Both the position numbers and the translations under genes were made by a program. A model generated the notes under the pieces. It searched no databases, was not told where the DNA came from, and saw nothing but the letters and a program-made list of their open reading frames with translations. A stretch of 64,000 nucleotides of DNA from Dictyobacter arantiisoli (GTDB lineage: Bacteria; Chloroflexota; Ktedonobacteria; Ktedonobacterales; Ktedonobacteraceae), in assembly GCF_008326305.1 (NCBI RefSeq), contig NZ_BIXY01000006.1, positions 55,965-119,964 of the forward strand, written 5' to 3'. The stretch's first letter is position 1. The number at the start of each line of letters is the position of its first letter. Shown in pieces: positions 48,501 through 57,459 of this stretch.

Positions 48501-51500
48501 GAAAGCGACTGCGGCAATATGAGCTATACGCTGTTCGTGGGACGAAAACACTTCAAGCATCGATTGGCCTGCGTTGTGAGCAAGCCAACAGAACTTATAG
48601 AGGTGTTAACAGCCTGGCTGGAGAAGGGCAAAGTCACCCAACAGCTTCTGCTTTCAGAGGTTCGTGAGAACGAACGGCGTGAGCAACTCTCATTAAAACG
48701 CTATGGCAACCAGTGTATCCAGAACTGCTTGCAGGTACAGGATGCAAACGAGTACATAGAACAACTCACAACTATTGCAGACCTGTATGTACAGGGATAT
48801 CGTCTGGAATACGCTCAATTATTTACCAGTGACTCCAATGATATCAACCAGCAATACATGCGTCTGTCTCTCCCTACCTATCCCTTTGCCCTTGAGCGTT
48901 ATTGGGTCGCTGAACATGGTCAGGAGTCTCAAACCACCTCGGCAAACAGGGTACAAACCACATCTTTCCTGCATCCTTTACTTCAACAAAATACCTCAAA
49001 TTTGACCGAGCAACGCTTCAGCTCAACCTTTACGGGTTACGAGTCATTCCTCCCCATCTATCACTGGCAGGGGCAGCGCGTCTTCCCTGGCACGACGTAT
49101 CTCGAAATGGCCCAGGCCGCTGTGGCATACTCACTTAAGGATACCGATGCAGAGCAAACTGGCTTTTATTTTAAGCAGCTCACATGGAATACACCGGTAT
49201 TCTTGCCCCCTGATCCATTCACGCTCCACATTAGCCTTACCCCTCAATCGGCTGACACACTGCTATATGAAATCTATACAGATACCCCGGCATCAACTAC
49301 GGATACAGATCTCTCTTCTTATCACCGGGGAAATGTGATATTGCACGCTCCTCCCGCTCTGCCAGCGCGTAATTTGGCCGAAATCCAGGCACGTTGTCAG
49401 ACACAGACATTCTCTTCTCAAGAATGGTCGGAAATGCTAACAACGAAGGGAATGAGCATTCCAGCACTGACACAGGTCATAGAGACGCTAGCAATTGGGC
49501 CAGATCTGGTAATAGCCAGACTCTCTTTATCGGAGAACCTCTTAAAGGAATGGCCCGCTATCAGCCTCCCTCCCATCCTGCTTGAGGCAGCTTTACAGCT
49601 CTCGACTGGCTTGCAGTTGTCCTCAAATCAACCACTTTCACCTTCTGTATTGCAAGCAGTTGAGGAAGCAACCATCTTCAGTCCTTGCCGCGCCAATATG
49701 TGGGCAATCCTCCAGACAAGCCAGACAGATCCCGCCAGACTGGATCTTGATCTCTGCGACGAAAATGGAAACATCCTGTTGCATCTGTCGGGTATCACGC
49801 TACAAACCCCAATGACGAAGGCGCTAGCACTTCCGAGCGTTGAAAAAACTATGGAGACTCCTGCCAATACCGCAACAGCTTCAGAGCTACTGGTCTTTGG
49901 AGAACACTGGCAAACGACATCAGAACTTCCAGGCTCACCGACCTTACAAGTGCCTCGTACGTTGCTCTGCTTCCTCTCCAATCCACACGCTCAACAGGAA
50001 CTCGCCACGGCACTCCATGCCTTTGCGCCCAACTGCACCCTCCTCTTCATCACACAAGGCACTTCTTTCTCACAGCCAACTCCTTATCACTATACGTTAG
50101 ATCCAACATCGCCCTCTGCCTATCAACAAGCGTTACACGCACTTCACCTCGAACATGGACACATCGATACTATCTTCTATCTCTGGCCGCTGGAAGATTC
50201 TACCTACCGCTATGATCCCACCTGTCTAACCTCTCTATTGCAGGCGTTGCCCACTCCTTCTCTCTCTCTACCAACCCGCTTACTCTGGGGAACGACATTT
50301 GCCAACGAGTTGGAACGTGTGGCGGTGGAAGCATGGATAAGCCTCGAACGCTCTCTTGGCATTATTCTGCCTCAACTTCAGCTCTCAGGCATCATTGCGC
50401 CAGCAGTTTCAGCAGAAAATATCATCCGCTGGACTCAGTGGCTCTGGCAATCGCTGCAACTCCCACGCGCACAAAGTGTCTTTTACACAGATGATGCTCA
50501 TCCTGCACTTCTGCGCATTCAGCCGCTCTCGTTGCAGCCAAACGTCAATTCCCCCTTGCGTCAAAAAGGCACCTATCTGATCACAGGAGGCATGGGTGGA
50601 CTGGGACAACTCTTCGCTGCTTATCTGGCGCGTACCTACTCGGCACGCTTGCTCTTGATCGGTCGCTCACCATTAGATGCAATAAAACAGGCTGCTTTCG
50701 CCTCCTTAGAAGCCGCCGGGGGGAAAGTGCTCTATATGCAGGCAGATGTCTGCAATCCCAACTCACTGCGCGAAGCTCTACGTGTCGGTAAAGAGCGATT
50801 TGGTCCTCTCCATGGCGTGATCCATGCAGCCGGGCTGCCCAGTCACCAAACCTTCTTGCAAAAGAGTCGGGACACGTTTCAAGCTATCCTGGCACCCAAG
50901 ATCCAGGGCACACTCCTCCTCGACGAATTGCTCGCCCAGGAGCCACTGGACTTCGCCTGCTATTTCTCTTCTTCCTCAGCTATCCTTGGTGACTTTGGTG
51001 CAGGGGATTATGCTCTGGGCAATCGTTTCCTGATGACCTATGGTCGACTGCGTGAACAATGGCGGCAACAGGGTAAGCGCTCTGGAAAAACGCTGGTGAT
51101 CAACTGGCCATTGTGGCGAGAAGGTGGCATGGATATTGGTGATACTGAACAGACACAGATGTATCTGGCATCCAGTGGACAACGCTTCCTGGAATCCTCA
51201 GAGGGGTTGCAACTCTTTGAGCAACTCCTCTCTCAGCCTGATCTTGATACTCAGTATCTGGTTCTGGCCGGTCAGCCCGCTCGTATCAATCACTTTCTCG
51301 GTCTTCAGGATAAGGAACCTGTCCCAAATCTGTCTACAACGCACATAGTCAATCCTGGTCGAACGGGCAGACAGGCACATATGAAGGGTTGGCGCATCGA
51401 GCAATGTCTGGAATGGGATCTCAGTAATTTGATCAGTCAGATGCTGAAGTTAGAGCGAGAGCGCATTGATCGCAGCACCAATCTCACCGATTTCGGCTTT

Positions 51501-54500
51501 GATTCAATCAGCCTGGCCGAATTTGCCAGGGTGCTTTCTCAGTACTATGGGCTCTCCATCACTCCAGCATTGTTCTTCGGCTATCCAACTCTGGAGCGAC
51601 TGGCAAACTATCTCCTTACCGAACAGAGGGAGGCGATGAATACGTTCTATAGCGAGCACGTGGACAATCTCTCAGCAGCAATTCCCCTGGAGAAAACACT
51701 TTCCCCCCAGACGAAAAAGCTGCCGCGCCAACGATCAAAAAAGATGCGGTTTCTGGCCGGGAATACGCCGCTACCTGCAACAGAGCCGATTGCAATCATT
51801 GGTATGAGTGGTCGCTTCCCGCAAGCCCGTAACATCGACGAGTTCTGGACCATTCTATCTAAAGGGCAGGATGCAGTCAGCGCGCCTCCAGCGGGACGTT
51901 TTCCACAACATTCAGAAGCAACATGGCGTGGCGGCTGGGTTCCTGGCGTAAGTGAGTTCGATCCAGCCTTCTTTGGTATCTCACCACGTGAAGCAGAGTT
52001 TATGGATCCACGGCAGCGACTTCTCCTACAGGAAGCCTGGAACGCCCTGGAGGATGCTGGCTACGGTCCCGAGCAGATTGACCATAACAAAATTGCGATG
52101 TTCGTCGGAGTAGAAAATGGTGACTATCAGTTCTTAACGGGTGCCTCAGGTGCCAACGCTCCTATCACCTCTAACCACGATGGTATCCTGGCTGCACGTC
52201 TGGCCTATTTCTTAAATTTACATGGGCCAGTGATGTCCATCAATACCGCCTGCTCATCCGGTCTGGTAGCAACTCACGAAGCCTGTTTGAGCCTGCGCAA
52301 CCAGGAGTGTGATACAGCCATCGCAGCAGGTGTCAATCTGATCCTCTATGAGAGAACGTTTATGGCGATCAATCAGGCAGGCATGTTATCGCAGGATGGC
52401 ACCTGTTTCGCCTTCGATAAACGTGCCAATGGGATGGTCCCTGGTGAGGCAGTAGCTGTTGTTGTGCTTAAACGCCTTTCACAGGCTATCGCCGATGGTG
52501 ACCCCATTTACGCCCTCATTAAAGGTAGTGGCATCAATTATGATGGCAAAACCAATGGAATTACCGCCCCTAACGGTGTAGCACAAACAGCTCTGCTTAA
52601 AAGCATTTATGACAAATATCAGATCAATCCAGAACAGATCGAGTATATCGTTGCTCATGGCACAGGGACGCGTCTGGGAGATCCTATCGAGGTTAATGCA
52701 CTCTATGATACCTTTAAAAGCTATACCCAGAAACAGGGCTACTGTGCGCTGACTTCAACCAAAACGAATGTGGGTCATACCTTTGCAGCCTCAGGTCTGG
52801 TTAGCCTTATTGCATTGGTCCAGGCACTACGCCATAATACAATTCCAGCTAGCCTGCATTGTAAAGAGGAAAACGACTTTATCACCTGGGAAGAGAGCTC
52901 GTTTTATGTCAATAAATCAGCCCGACCATGGCTGGCATCGCCTACTCATCCACGCCTGGGTGCAGTAAGTGCTTTTGGTGTTAGTGGCACAAATGCACAT
53001 ATGGTTATAGAGGATTATCTTCCTGAAGAGATACATGATCAACAGAACGATACGCCTCCTTTCCGACTATTGGTCTTCTCTGCCAGGACCGAAGAGAAGC
53101 TCATAACCAGAATGGCGGATATGCTCGCCTTCATGCGTACCAGCAACGCACAGGACCTGGATATCGCGGCTCTCAGTTATACATTGATGACAGGACGCCA
53201 GCATTTCTCCTGGCGCTGTGCCATAGTGGTACAGGATTATGAAGATGCACTTCAGGTCTTACAGCAGGCGACACAGAAGGGAAAACATCCTCATCTATTT
53301 CAGGGTAGCGTCGCCCGCGATTTTGCTGGCCATCAGGCGATGTATCAATATATCCAGGATGCAACTGAGCGTAGTCACACCTTAACACAAAACAGTAGCA
53401 AGTATCTGGAAACGCTGCAACTCCTGGCGGATCTCTATTGCCAGGGTTATGAAATTCCGTGGAAACACCTCTATGGTGTTAGAAAACCTGTACGCTTGCA
53501 TCTCCCCACCTATCCATTTTCCAGAGAAAACTATTGGGTCCGAGAAACACCTATCGTCATACCTATGGCACAGGCTCCACAGACATCACAATCATCCTCT
53601 CCACAGGCTCCACAAACATCACAGGCTTCAGCGACGCCACCTGACTCAACACAGGCCGCTCAGCGTCTACAGCCTCTCATGCCTTCTACCAGCATAGATC
53701 CGCAGAGAATCACCCTGGAGCCCACTGTTGCTATTCCAGCAATCCATAATTCGCAGTTAAACAAGCCGATTATTAGTCTAGCAACAAACACTCTCCCAGA
53801 AACGCCGCTCTCCCTGGTTCGTAAGACAGAGCCACAGCCACTGCCCACCCTGGATCGTGAGGAGGAGTCACAAACTGCTTCAGCGCTACCAACCCTGGCT
53901 TCAGAGGAGGAACTTCAACATCAGCTGTTACTGAGTCTGGCTGAGGCTTTAGTAATAGATAGCAATGAACTAGACGTAGACACCAGTTTTATTGATCTTG
54001 GCCTCGATTCCATCATTGGTGTGGAATGGATACAGACCATCAACAAAACCTACCAACTCACACTCTCAGCACCAACGCTCTACGAACATCCAACTATTCG
54101 CGAATTAGCTAGCTATGTGAGTCACGAACAGGTACAAGCAGGAAAACACATACCCGAAATCCCAATCCAGCCTGTTGCTGTGTCACATACACAACCCGCC
54201 ATCCAACTCTCAAGCATAGAAACAGAAGCACCACGACATACACACCCAACAAGCAGCGATGCAAGTACACCAATCCCTACGCCACCGGCATCTACCAGTA
54301 GAACATCTCAGGCGGCGCATCTGGAGAAGCTAACGTATCTGCTCGCCGAAGCACTGGCCATGGATCGCGCCGGGCTCGATGTGGATACCAATTTCATTGA
54401 TCTTGGCCTCGATTCCATCATAGGAGTGGAATGGATACAAACGGTCAACAAACACTATAACCTGTCTCTGACAGCCAGTGTCCTCTACGATTATCCCAAT

Positions 54501-54701
54501 CTGCGGGCCTTCGCAGCATTCCTGGAACAGGAGCAGATAGCGCCAATGGGAAGCCCTCAGATAACGTCAGCCTCATCATTGCAGGAATTAATCCGGCAGG
54601 TACAACAAGGAGTACTCAGCGCTGAACAGGCCAACCAATGGCTGCAAGAAATGAGTCAGCACAGCGATGGAAACACCGCTACAACGCTGAACAGTCGATA
54701 A
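45552..54701 (+). CDS. Trans-AT polyketide synthase PKS-D, terminal PKS gene
   Basis: 3049 residues, starting 39 bases after PKS-C behind AAAAGGAG. Domains by residue: cMT 1-357 (SAM motif EIGAGSGG near 176) and ACP (Ser 437), completing module 11 begun by KS11; KS12 529-943 (Cys 688); degenerate DH 1139-1422; KR 1447-1920 (no LDD-type Asp, A-type inferred); ACP (Ser 1985); KS13 2078-2487 (NTACSSG, Cys 2234); two tandem ACPs (Ser 2820 and Ser 2955), both with the DSIIGVEW beta-branch signature; C-terminal helical motif 3010-3036. No terminal thioesterase is present, so release must occur in trans or by another protein. KR-ACP-KS13-ACP closely resembles KR-ACP-KS2-ACP of PKS-A. Module 12 should leave a beta-hydroxyl; module 13 should be beta-branched. 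Confidence 0.95.
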   Translation: MEQMDQVLSKLLWGQLRYSGLFTHTRGSITDLTSSHGIHETYTQWLIASLAFLAQAGYLSYNEDRDTYTVLDSTPLDHDALWQEWEQQKIVWQSNPDTRAHIQLVETMLRSLPAILTRKKLATDIMFPHASLQLVEGIYKNNVVADYFNDVLAQTLILALEELLQQDPVAEIRILEIGAGSGGTSTILFKKLQPYQTHIKEYCFTDISKAFLHYAEKTFSPSYPYITYALFNVENPPARQEIKVGNYDIVIAANVLHATHNIKRTVNNAKALLRKNGLLLLNEISNNSLFTHLTFGLLEGWWSYEDPALRIPGCPALAPDTWQQVLDKEGFHSIFFPAAESHALGQQIIVAASDGVLRVVNDQSPAASIPAPKHTEQASSPPAKPQRSKIASTGNALDQMAEEYVKELLLEAVSETLKIERSLIDLDSSFADYGLDSILGVNLAKTISETFQIDFPTTDLFDYSSINLLARHIATTYTEVIVPQGQTSNGRYHTPSPAPSSQIDTSQIVHEHDILQRAADTSSQSLHEPIAIIGMSGRFAHSENVEALWQHLANGDDLVDPIKRWDLSQYYPADATYCNYGSFLDKIDTFDPLFFNISGMEATYMDPQQRIFLEESWRALEDAGYAGTSIGGSQCGVYVGCAAGDYTALFAGDPPPQALWGSLNSAVAARISYYLDLQGPALTVDTACSSSLVAIHLACQSLWSGETEMALAGGIYIQTTPQYYLLANRASMLSPTGHCYTFDDRADGMVPGEAVGVVVLKRLSAALADGDHIHGIIRGSGINQDGTTNGITAPSLKSQERLEQYVYDTFQIDPAEIQMVEAHGTGTKLGDPIEYQAISRAFRHYTEKKAYAAIGSLKTNLGHTQLASGVAGLIKILLSLKHQQIPPSLHFQSGNPAIQFSESPFYVNTHLTPWEIPSGTTRRAAISSFGATGTNAHMVIEEAPAVTWRHRAKPGYLIVLSAQTHEQLRQQAEQLVTFCRREPESDCGNMSYTLFVGRKHFKHRLACVVSKPTELIEVLTAWLEKGKVTQQLLLSEVRENERREQLSLKRYGNQCIQNCLQVQDANEYIEQLTTIADLYVQGYRLEYAQLFTSDSNDINQQYMRLSLPTYPFALERYWVAEHGQESQTTSANRVQTTSFLHPLLQQNTSNLTEQRFSSTFTGYESFLPIYHWQGQRVFPGTTYLEMAQAAVAYSLKDTDAEQTGFYFKQLTWNTPVFLPPDPFTLHISLTPQSADTLLYEIYTDTPASTTDTDLSSYHRGNVILHAPPALPARNLAEIQARCQTQTFSSQEWSEMLTTKGMSIPALTQVIETLAIGPDLVIARLSLSENLLKEWPAISLPPILLEAALQLSTGLQLSSNQPLSPSVLQAVEEATIFSPCRANMWAILQTSQTDPARLDLDLCDENGNILLHLSGITLQTPMTKALALPSVEKTMETPANTATASELLVFGEHWQTTSELPGSPTLQVPRTLLCFLSNPHAQQELATALHAFAPNCTLLFITQGTSFSQPTPYHYTLDPTSPSAYQQALHALHLEHGHIDTIFYLWPLEDSTYRYDPTCLTSLLQALPTPSLSLPTRLLWGTTFANELERVAVEAWISLERSLGIILPQLQLSGIIAPAVSAENIIRWTQWLWQSLQLPRAQSVFYTDDAHPALLRIQPLSLQPNVNSPLRQKGTYLITGGMGGLGQLFAAYLARTYSARLLLIGRSPLDAIKQAAFASLEAAGGKVLYMQADVCNPNSLREALRVGKERFGPLHGVIHAAGLPSHQTFLQKSRDTFQAILAPKIQGTLLLDELLAQEPLDFACYFSSSSAILGDFGAGDYALGNRFLMTYGRLREQWRQQGKRSGKTLVINWPLWREGGMDIGDTEQTQMYLASSGQRFLESSEGLQLFEQLLSQPDLDTQYLVLAGQPARINHFLGLQDKEPVPNLSTTHIVNPGRTGRQAHMKGWRIEQCLEWDLSNLISQMLKLERERIDRSTNLTDFGFDSISLAEFARVLSQYYGLSITPALFFGYPTLERLANYLLTEQREAMNTFYSEHVDNLSAAIPLEKTLSPQTKKLPRQRSKKMRFLAGNTPLPATEPIAIIGMSGRFPQARNIDEFWTILSKGQDAVSAPPAGRFPQHSEATWRGGWVPGVSEFDPAFFGISPREAEFMDPRQRLLLQEAWNALEDAGYGPEQIDHNKIAMFVGVENGDYQFLTGASGANAPITSNHDGILAARLAYFLNLHGPVMSINTACSSGLVATHEACLSLRNQECDTAIAAGVNLILYERTFMAINQAGMLSQDGTCFAFDKRANGMVPGEAVAVVVLKRLSQAIADGDPIYALIKGSGINYDGKTNGITAPNGVAQTALLKSIYDKYQINPEQIEYIVAHGTGTRLGDPIEVNALYDTFKSYTQKQGYCALTSTKTNVGHTFAASGLVSLIALVQALRHNTIPASLHCKEENDFITWEESSFYVNKSARPWLASPTHPRLGAVSAFGVSGTNAHMVIEDYLPEEIHDQQNDTPPFRLLVFSARTEEKLITRMADMLAFMRTSNAQDLDIAALSYTLMTGRQHFSWRCAIVVQDYEDALQVLQQATQKGKHPHLFQGSVARDFAGHQAMYQYIQDATERSHTLTQNSSKYLETLQLLADLYCQGYEIPWKHLYGVRKPVRLHLPTYPFSRENYWVRETPIVIPMAQAPQTSQSSSPQAPQTSQASATPPDSTQAAQRLQPLMPSTSIDPQRITLEPTVAIPAIHNSQLNKPIISLATNTLPETPLSLVRKTEPQPLPTLDREEESQTASALPTLASEEELQHQLLLSLAEALVIDSNELDVDTSFIDLGLDSIIGVEWIQTINKTYQLTLSAPTLYEHPTIRELASYVSHEQVQAGKHIPEIPIQPVAVSHTQPAIQLSSIETEAPRHTHPTSSDASTPIPTPPASTSRTSQAAHLEKLTYLLAEALAMDRAGLDVDTNFIDLGLDSIIGVEWIQTVNKHYNLSLTASVLYDYPNLRAFAAFLEQEQIAPMGSPQITSASSLQELIRQVQQGVLSAEQANQWLQEMSQHSDGNTATTLNSR
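48966..49815 (+). other. Degenerate dehydratase domain in PKS-D
   Basis: The domain aligns from LHPLLQQNTS onward with the active DHs of the cluster. However, the catalytic His position of HxxxGxxxxP is Tyr (codon TAT 49059, motif YHWQGQRVFP), the usual HPSLLDAALQA motif reads PPILLEAALQL with Glu (49584) for the catalytic Asp, and the YGP motif is lost. It is therefore predicted not to dehydrate, so module 12 should stop at the hydroxyl made by its KR. Confidence 0.85.
53569..53623 (+). repeat. 22-bp direct repeat in KS13-ACP linker
   Basis: CACAGGCTCCACAGACATCACA at 53569-53590 recurs with one mismatch at 53602-53623, a 33-base (11-codon) period in a Pro/Gln/Ser-rich linker. Confidence 0.75.
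53930..54520 (+). other. Tandem beta-branching ACPs at the end of PKS-D
   Basis: Two ACPs ~135 residues apart (Ser codons 54009 and 54414). Both read LGLDSIIGVEWIQT and share an almost identical DNA stretch around the Ser, which suggests recent duplication or gene conversion. The Trp six residues after Ser is the published hallmark of ACPs recognised by HMG-synthase cassettes (mupirocin-type tandem ACPs). This marks the last module as a beta-branching site. Confidence 0.88.
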
Positions 54702-54945
54702 CCAGAAAGGAACATAGACTTGACAAAAACGCTTAGTGATTGTAAAGTTCATGTGTATCTAATTACTCTTGTTACCATACATGGAAGATAGAAAGATCAA
54801 TATCGATAAAAATATCGATATTATCAAACTAACCATTTTAGTATTAGTTTGTTAAAAGGTTATGCCATACTTGTAAGGTGTCAGGGGATTTTGTTCGGCT
54901 TTTTTTCCCCTCACTGTCCATCATGAAGGGATTGGTTTTGCTTCT
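54702..54945. promoter_or_regulatory. 244-base spacer with two perfect inverted repeats
   Basis: This is the longest non-coding gap inside the cluster, between PKS-D and the beta-branching cassette, and it is much richer in A+T than its surroundings. It holds AATATCGATA-AAAA-TATCGATATT (54799-54822; 10-bp perfect arms) and CAAACTAA...TTAGTTTG (54825-54851; 8-bp perfect arms, 11-base loop) back to back. A TTGACA box is at 54720-54725, with only a poor -10 candidate (TGTAAA, 54741). It may be an internal promoter and operator, or an RNA hairpin pair acting on read-through. Confidence 0.55.
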
Positions 54946-56169
54946 ATGAAAAATCACCACCTACCCGACTTGATCATTACTGGTCTGGGCATCACTTCCC
55001 CCATCGGACAAGGAAAAACAGCCTTTACAACCGCTCTTATGCAAGGGCACCATGCTTTTGGCGTTATGCAACGTGCCGGCAGGCAGAAAGACACGGAGTT
55101 TCTAGGGGCAGAACTTCCAGCGCTCACCTTTCCTGAGCAGTTTCCCCAACGGCTCCTGCGCACACTTACGCTGTCCGGCCAGGCCGCACTGGTTACGCTC
55201 CATGAAGCCTGGAATGATGCACAATTAGCTGCCGTTGATCCTCAACGTATTGGACTCGTCGTTGGCGGCTCCAATCTGCAGCAGCGAACATTACTTCAGA
55301 CCTACGAAGCCTATTCCGACCGCATCGACTTTCTCCGTCCCACCTTTGGCTTCTCGTTCATGGATAGTGATCTCTGCGGACTCTGTACCGAACAGTTCAA
55401 TATTCAAGGCAGTGCCTACACACTCGGAAGCGCATCCGCCAGTGGTCAGGCAGCCATTTTGCAGGCAATGCAAAACATACAAACCGGCCAGGTCGATGTC
55501 TGTATTGCGCTAGGTGCTCTGCTCGATCTCTCATATCTGGAATGTCAGGCTTTACGTACGTTGGGCGCAATGGGAAGTGATCGTTACGCTGATAACCCGG
55601 ATCTAGCCTGTCGCCCCTTTGATGCGCAACACGATGGTTTCATTTATGGCGAGAACTGCGGAGCGGTGGTCATTGAACGTGCAAATACAGACCATGCACG
55701 CTCGGTCAGTCCTTATGCCAGTATCCTGGGAGGCGCCATGACAATGGACGGCAATCGCAATCCCAATCCTTCTTATCAAGGAGAGGTGCGTGCGATCCAA
55801 ATGGCTCTGGCACAAGCAAACATCTCGGCCAATCAGATCGACTATATCAATCCTCATGGCACCGGGTCCCTGATCGGCGATGAGACAGAGATCAATGCTA
55901 TCATCGATTGCCAGCTTGCGCATGCTTCCATCAACACAACAAAATCACTCACCGGGCACGGTTTAAGTGCGGCTGGCACGGTCGAGTTAATTGCAACCCT
56001 GATACAAATGGAAGCGCAACAACTTCATCCCAGTAGAAATCTGAAGGAACCAATCCAAGCTGACTGTAACTGGGTACGCGAAAAAGCGCGGCCACAGATT
56101 ATTGAACACGCTCTGACGTTGAGTATGGGCTTCGGCGGAGTAAATACAGCTATCTGCTTAAAACGATGA
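54946..56169 (+). CDS. KS-like decarboxylase of the beta-branching cassette
   Basis: 407 residues, a ketosynthase fold of the MupG/PksF family. It decarboxylates malonyl on the free donor ACP to acetyl, which the HMG synthase then uses as nucleophile. The active-site region reads GSASASG (Ser 164 where elongating KSs have Cys), while the two histidines remain (NPHGTGS and SLTGHGLS). The Cys-to-Ser change is characteristic of this decarboxylating group and rules out a normal elongating KS. It is the first gene of the cassette, followed 30 bases later by the HMG synthase. The ATG at 54946 has only a distant AAGGGA upstream. A chain-length-factor-like protein is the main alternative, but the neighbours make the decarboxylase call strong. 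Confidence 0.92.
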   Translation: MKNHHLPDLIITGLGITSPIGQGKTAFTTALMQGHHAFGVMQRAGRQKDTEFLGAELPALTFPEQFPQRLLRTLTLSGQAALVTLHEAWNDAQLAAVDPQRIGLVVGGSNLQQRTLLQTYEAYSDRIDFLRPTFGFSFMDSDLCGLCTEQFNIQGSAYTLGSASASGQAAILQAMQNIQTGQVDVCIALGALLDLSYLECQALRTLGAMGSDRYADNPDLACRPFDAQHDGFIYGENCGAVVIERANTDHARSVSPYASILGGAMTMDGNRNPNPSYQGEVRAIQMALAQANISANQIDYINPHGTGSLIGDETEINAIIDCQLAHASINTTKSLTGHGLSAAGTVELIATLIQMEAQQLHPSRNLKEPIQADCNWVREKARPQIIEHALTLSMGFGGVNTAICLKR

Positions 56170-56186
56170 ACTGGATACGACACATC

Positions 56187-56193
56187 AGGAGGT
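56187..56193 (+). promoter_or_regulatory. Ribosome binding site setting a TTG start
   Basis: AGGAGGT lies six bases before TTG 56200. The next in-frame ATG (56224) is too far away, so the HMG synthase starts at TTG. Confidence 0.85.
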
Positions 56194-56199
56194 ATTACC

Positions 56200-57459
56200 T
56201 TGGTCGCTGTTGGCATTGAAGCAATGAATGTATTCGGCGGAACGGCTTATTTGAACGTTATGGAACTGGCTAAATATCGGAAATTGGATACAACACGCTT
56301 TGAGAATCTGCTCATGCATGAAAAAGCGGTCGCACTTCCCTATGAGGACCCAATTACCTTTGCCGTGAATGCCGCCAAACCTATAGTTGATGCGCTTAGC
56401 ACGGAAGAAAAAGATCGCATTGAACTACTGGTTGCCTGCACAGAATCAGGTATTGACTTCAGTAAATCGATGTCCACTTATATTCATCACTATCTGGGAC
56501 TCAATCGCAATTGCCGCCTTTTTGAATTAAAAAACGCTTGCTACGCCGGAACAGCTGGTTTTCAGATGGCTATCAATTTCATTCTCTCTCAGGCTTCCCC
56601 CGGCGCGAAAGCCCTGGTAGTAGCTACCGATATTTCCCGCTTCATTGTAGCAGAGGGCGGCGAGGCTTTGACCGAAGACTGGTCTTATGCAGAACCCAGT
56701 AGCGGCGCAGGCGCGGTCGCAGTACTGGTCAGTGAGAATCCTAAAGTCTTTCAAGTTGATGCCGGAGCCAACGGCTACTACGGCTACGAAGTCATGGATA
56801 CCTGCCGACCACTCCCAGATGGTGAGGCTGGTGACTCAGATCGTTCTTTACTCTCCTACCTGGATTGTTGTGAAAATGCGTACCTGGAATATCAGAAACG
56901 TGTCGCTGGTGTCAATTATCGTGATACATTTCAATATCTGGCGTTCCATACACCCTTTGGCGGCATGGTCAAAGGAGCACACCGCAGCATGATGCGGAAG
57001 ATGGTCAAGGCAACACCCGCGGAAATCGAACAGGACTTTCAGCAACGCATTACACCGGGGTTGGTCTACTGCCAGCGCGTCGGCAATATTATGGGTGGTA
57101 CAGTCCTCCTTTCGCTTGCCAGCACCATTGACAATGGTCAATTCGCAACCCCTAAACGCGTCGGTCTCTTCTCATACGGATCAGGCTGTTGCTCAGAGTT
57201 TTACAGTGGGGTCATCACAACCCAGGCTCGTGACCTCCAACGCCGCTTCGCGATCGGACAGCGACTCAATGAGCGCTATCGCTTGAATATGGAGCAATAT
57301 ATGACGCTGCTGATGGGCAGTGGTGCTGTAAAATTCGGAACTCGCAACGTGACACTGGATCAGAACTTACTTCCTGAAGCATTTGAAACATCTCAGGGCA
57401 AGGGGCTCTTATTCCTTGAAAGGATTCACGAGTTCCATCGTGAGTACAGGTTTTTCTAA
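56200..57459 (+). CDS. HMG-CoA-synthase-like enzyme of beta-branching
   Basis: 419 residues, MupH/PksG family. It adds an acetyl carbanion from a donor ACP to the beta-ketone of the ACP-bound chain, giving a beta-hydroxy-beta-carboxymethyl intermediate. Catalytic residues are visible: Cys 114 in NACYAG, Glu in ACTESGID (~residue 87), and the histidine of FHTPFGGMVKGAH (~residues 249-260). It starts with TTG behind a perfect AGGAGGT. Its TAA shares one base with the ATG of ECH1 (TAATG), implying translational coupling. Length and motifs match the family throughout. The donor ACP that this enzyme needs is not encoded in the window. Confidence 0.95.
   Translation: MVAVGIEAMNVFGGTAYLNVMELAKYRKLDTTRFENLLMHEKAVALPYEDPITFAVNAAKPIVDALSTEEKDRIELLVACTESGIDFSKSMSTYIHHYLGLNRNCRLFELKNACYAGTAGFQMAINFILSQASPGAKALVVATDISRFIVAEGGEALTEDWSYAEPSSGAGAVAVLVSENPKVFQVDAGANGYYGYEVMDTCRPLPDGEAGDSDRSLLSYLDCCENAYLEYQKRVAGVNYRDTFQYLAFHTPFGGMVKGAHRSMMRKMVKATPAEIEQDFQQRITPGLVYCQRVGNIMGGTVLLSLASTIDNGQFATPKRVGLFSYGSGCCSEFYSGVITTQARDLQRRFAIGQRLNERYRLNMEQYMTLLMGSGAVKFGTRNVTLDQNLLPEAFETSQGKGLLFLERIHEFHREYRFF

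Noticed and set aside
54923..54949. Mini frame ATG AAG GGA ... TGA just before the decarboxylase
   Set aside because: Nine codons without a ribosome binding site; more likely chance, although it overlaps the real start.
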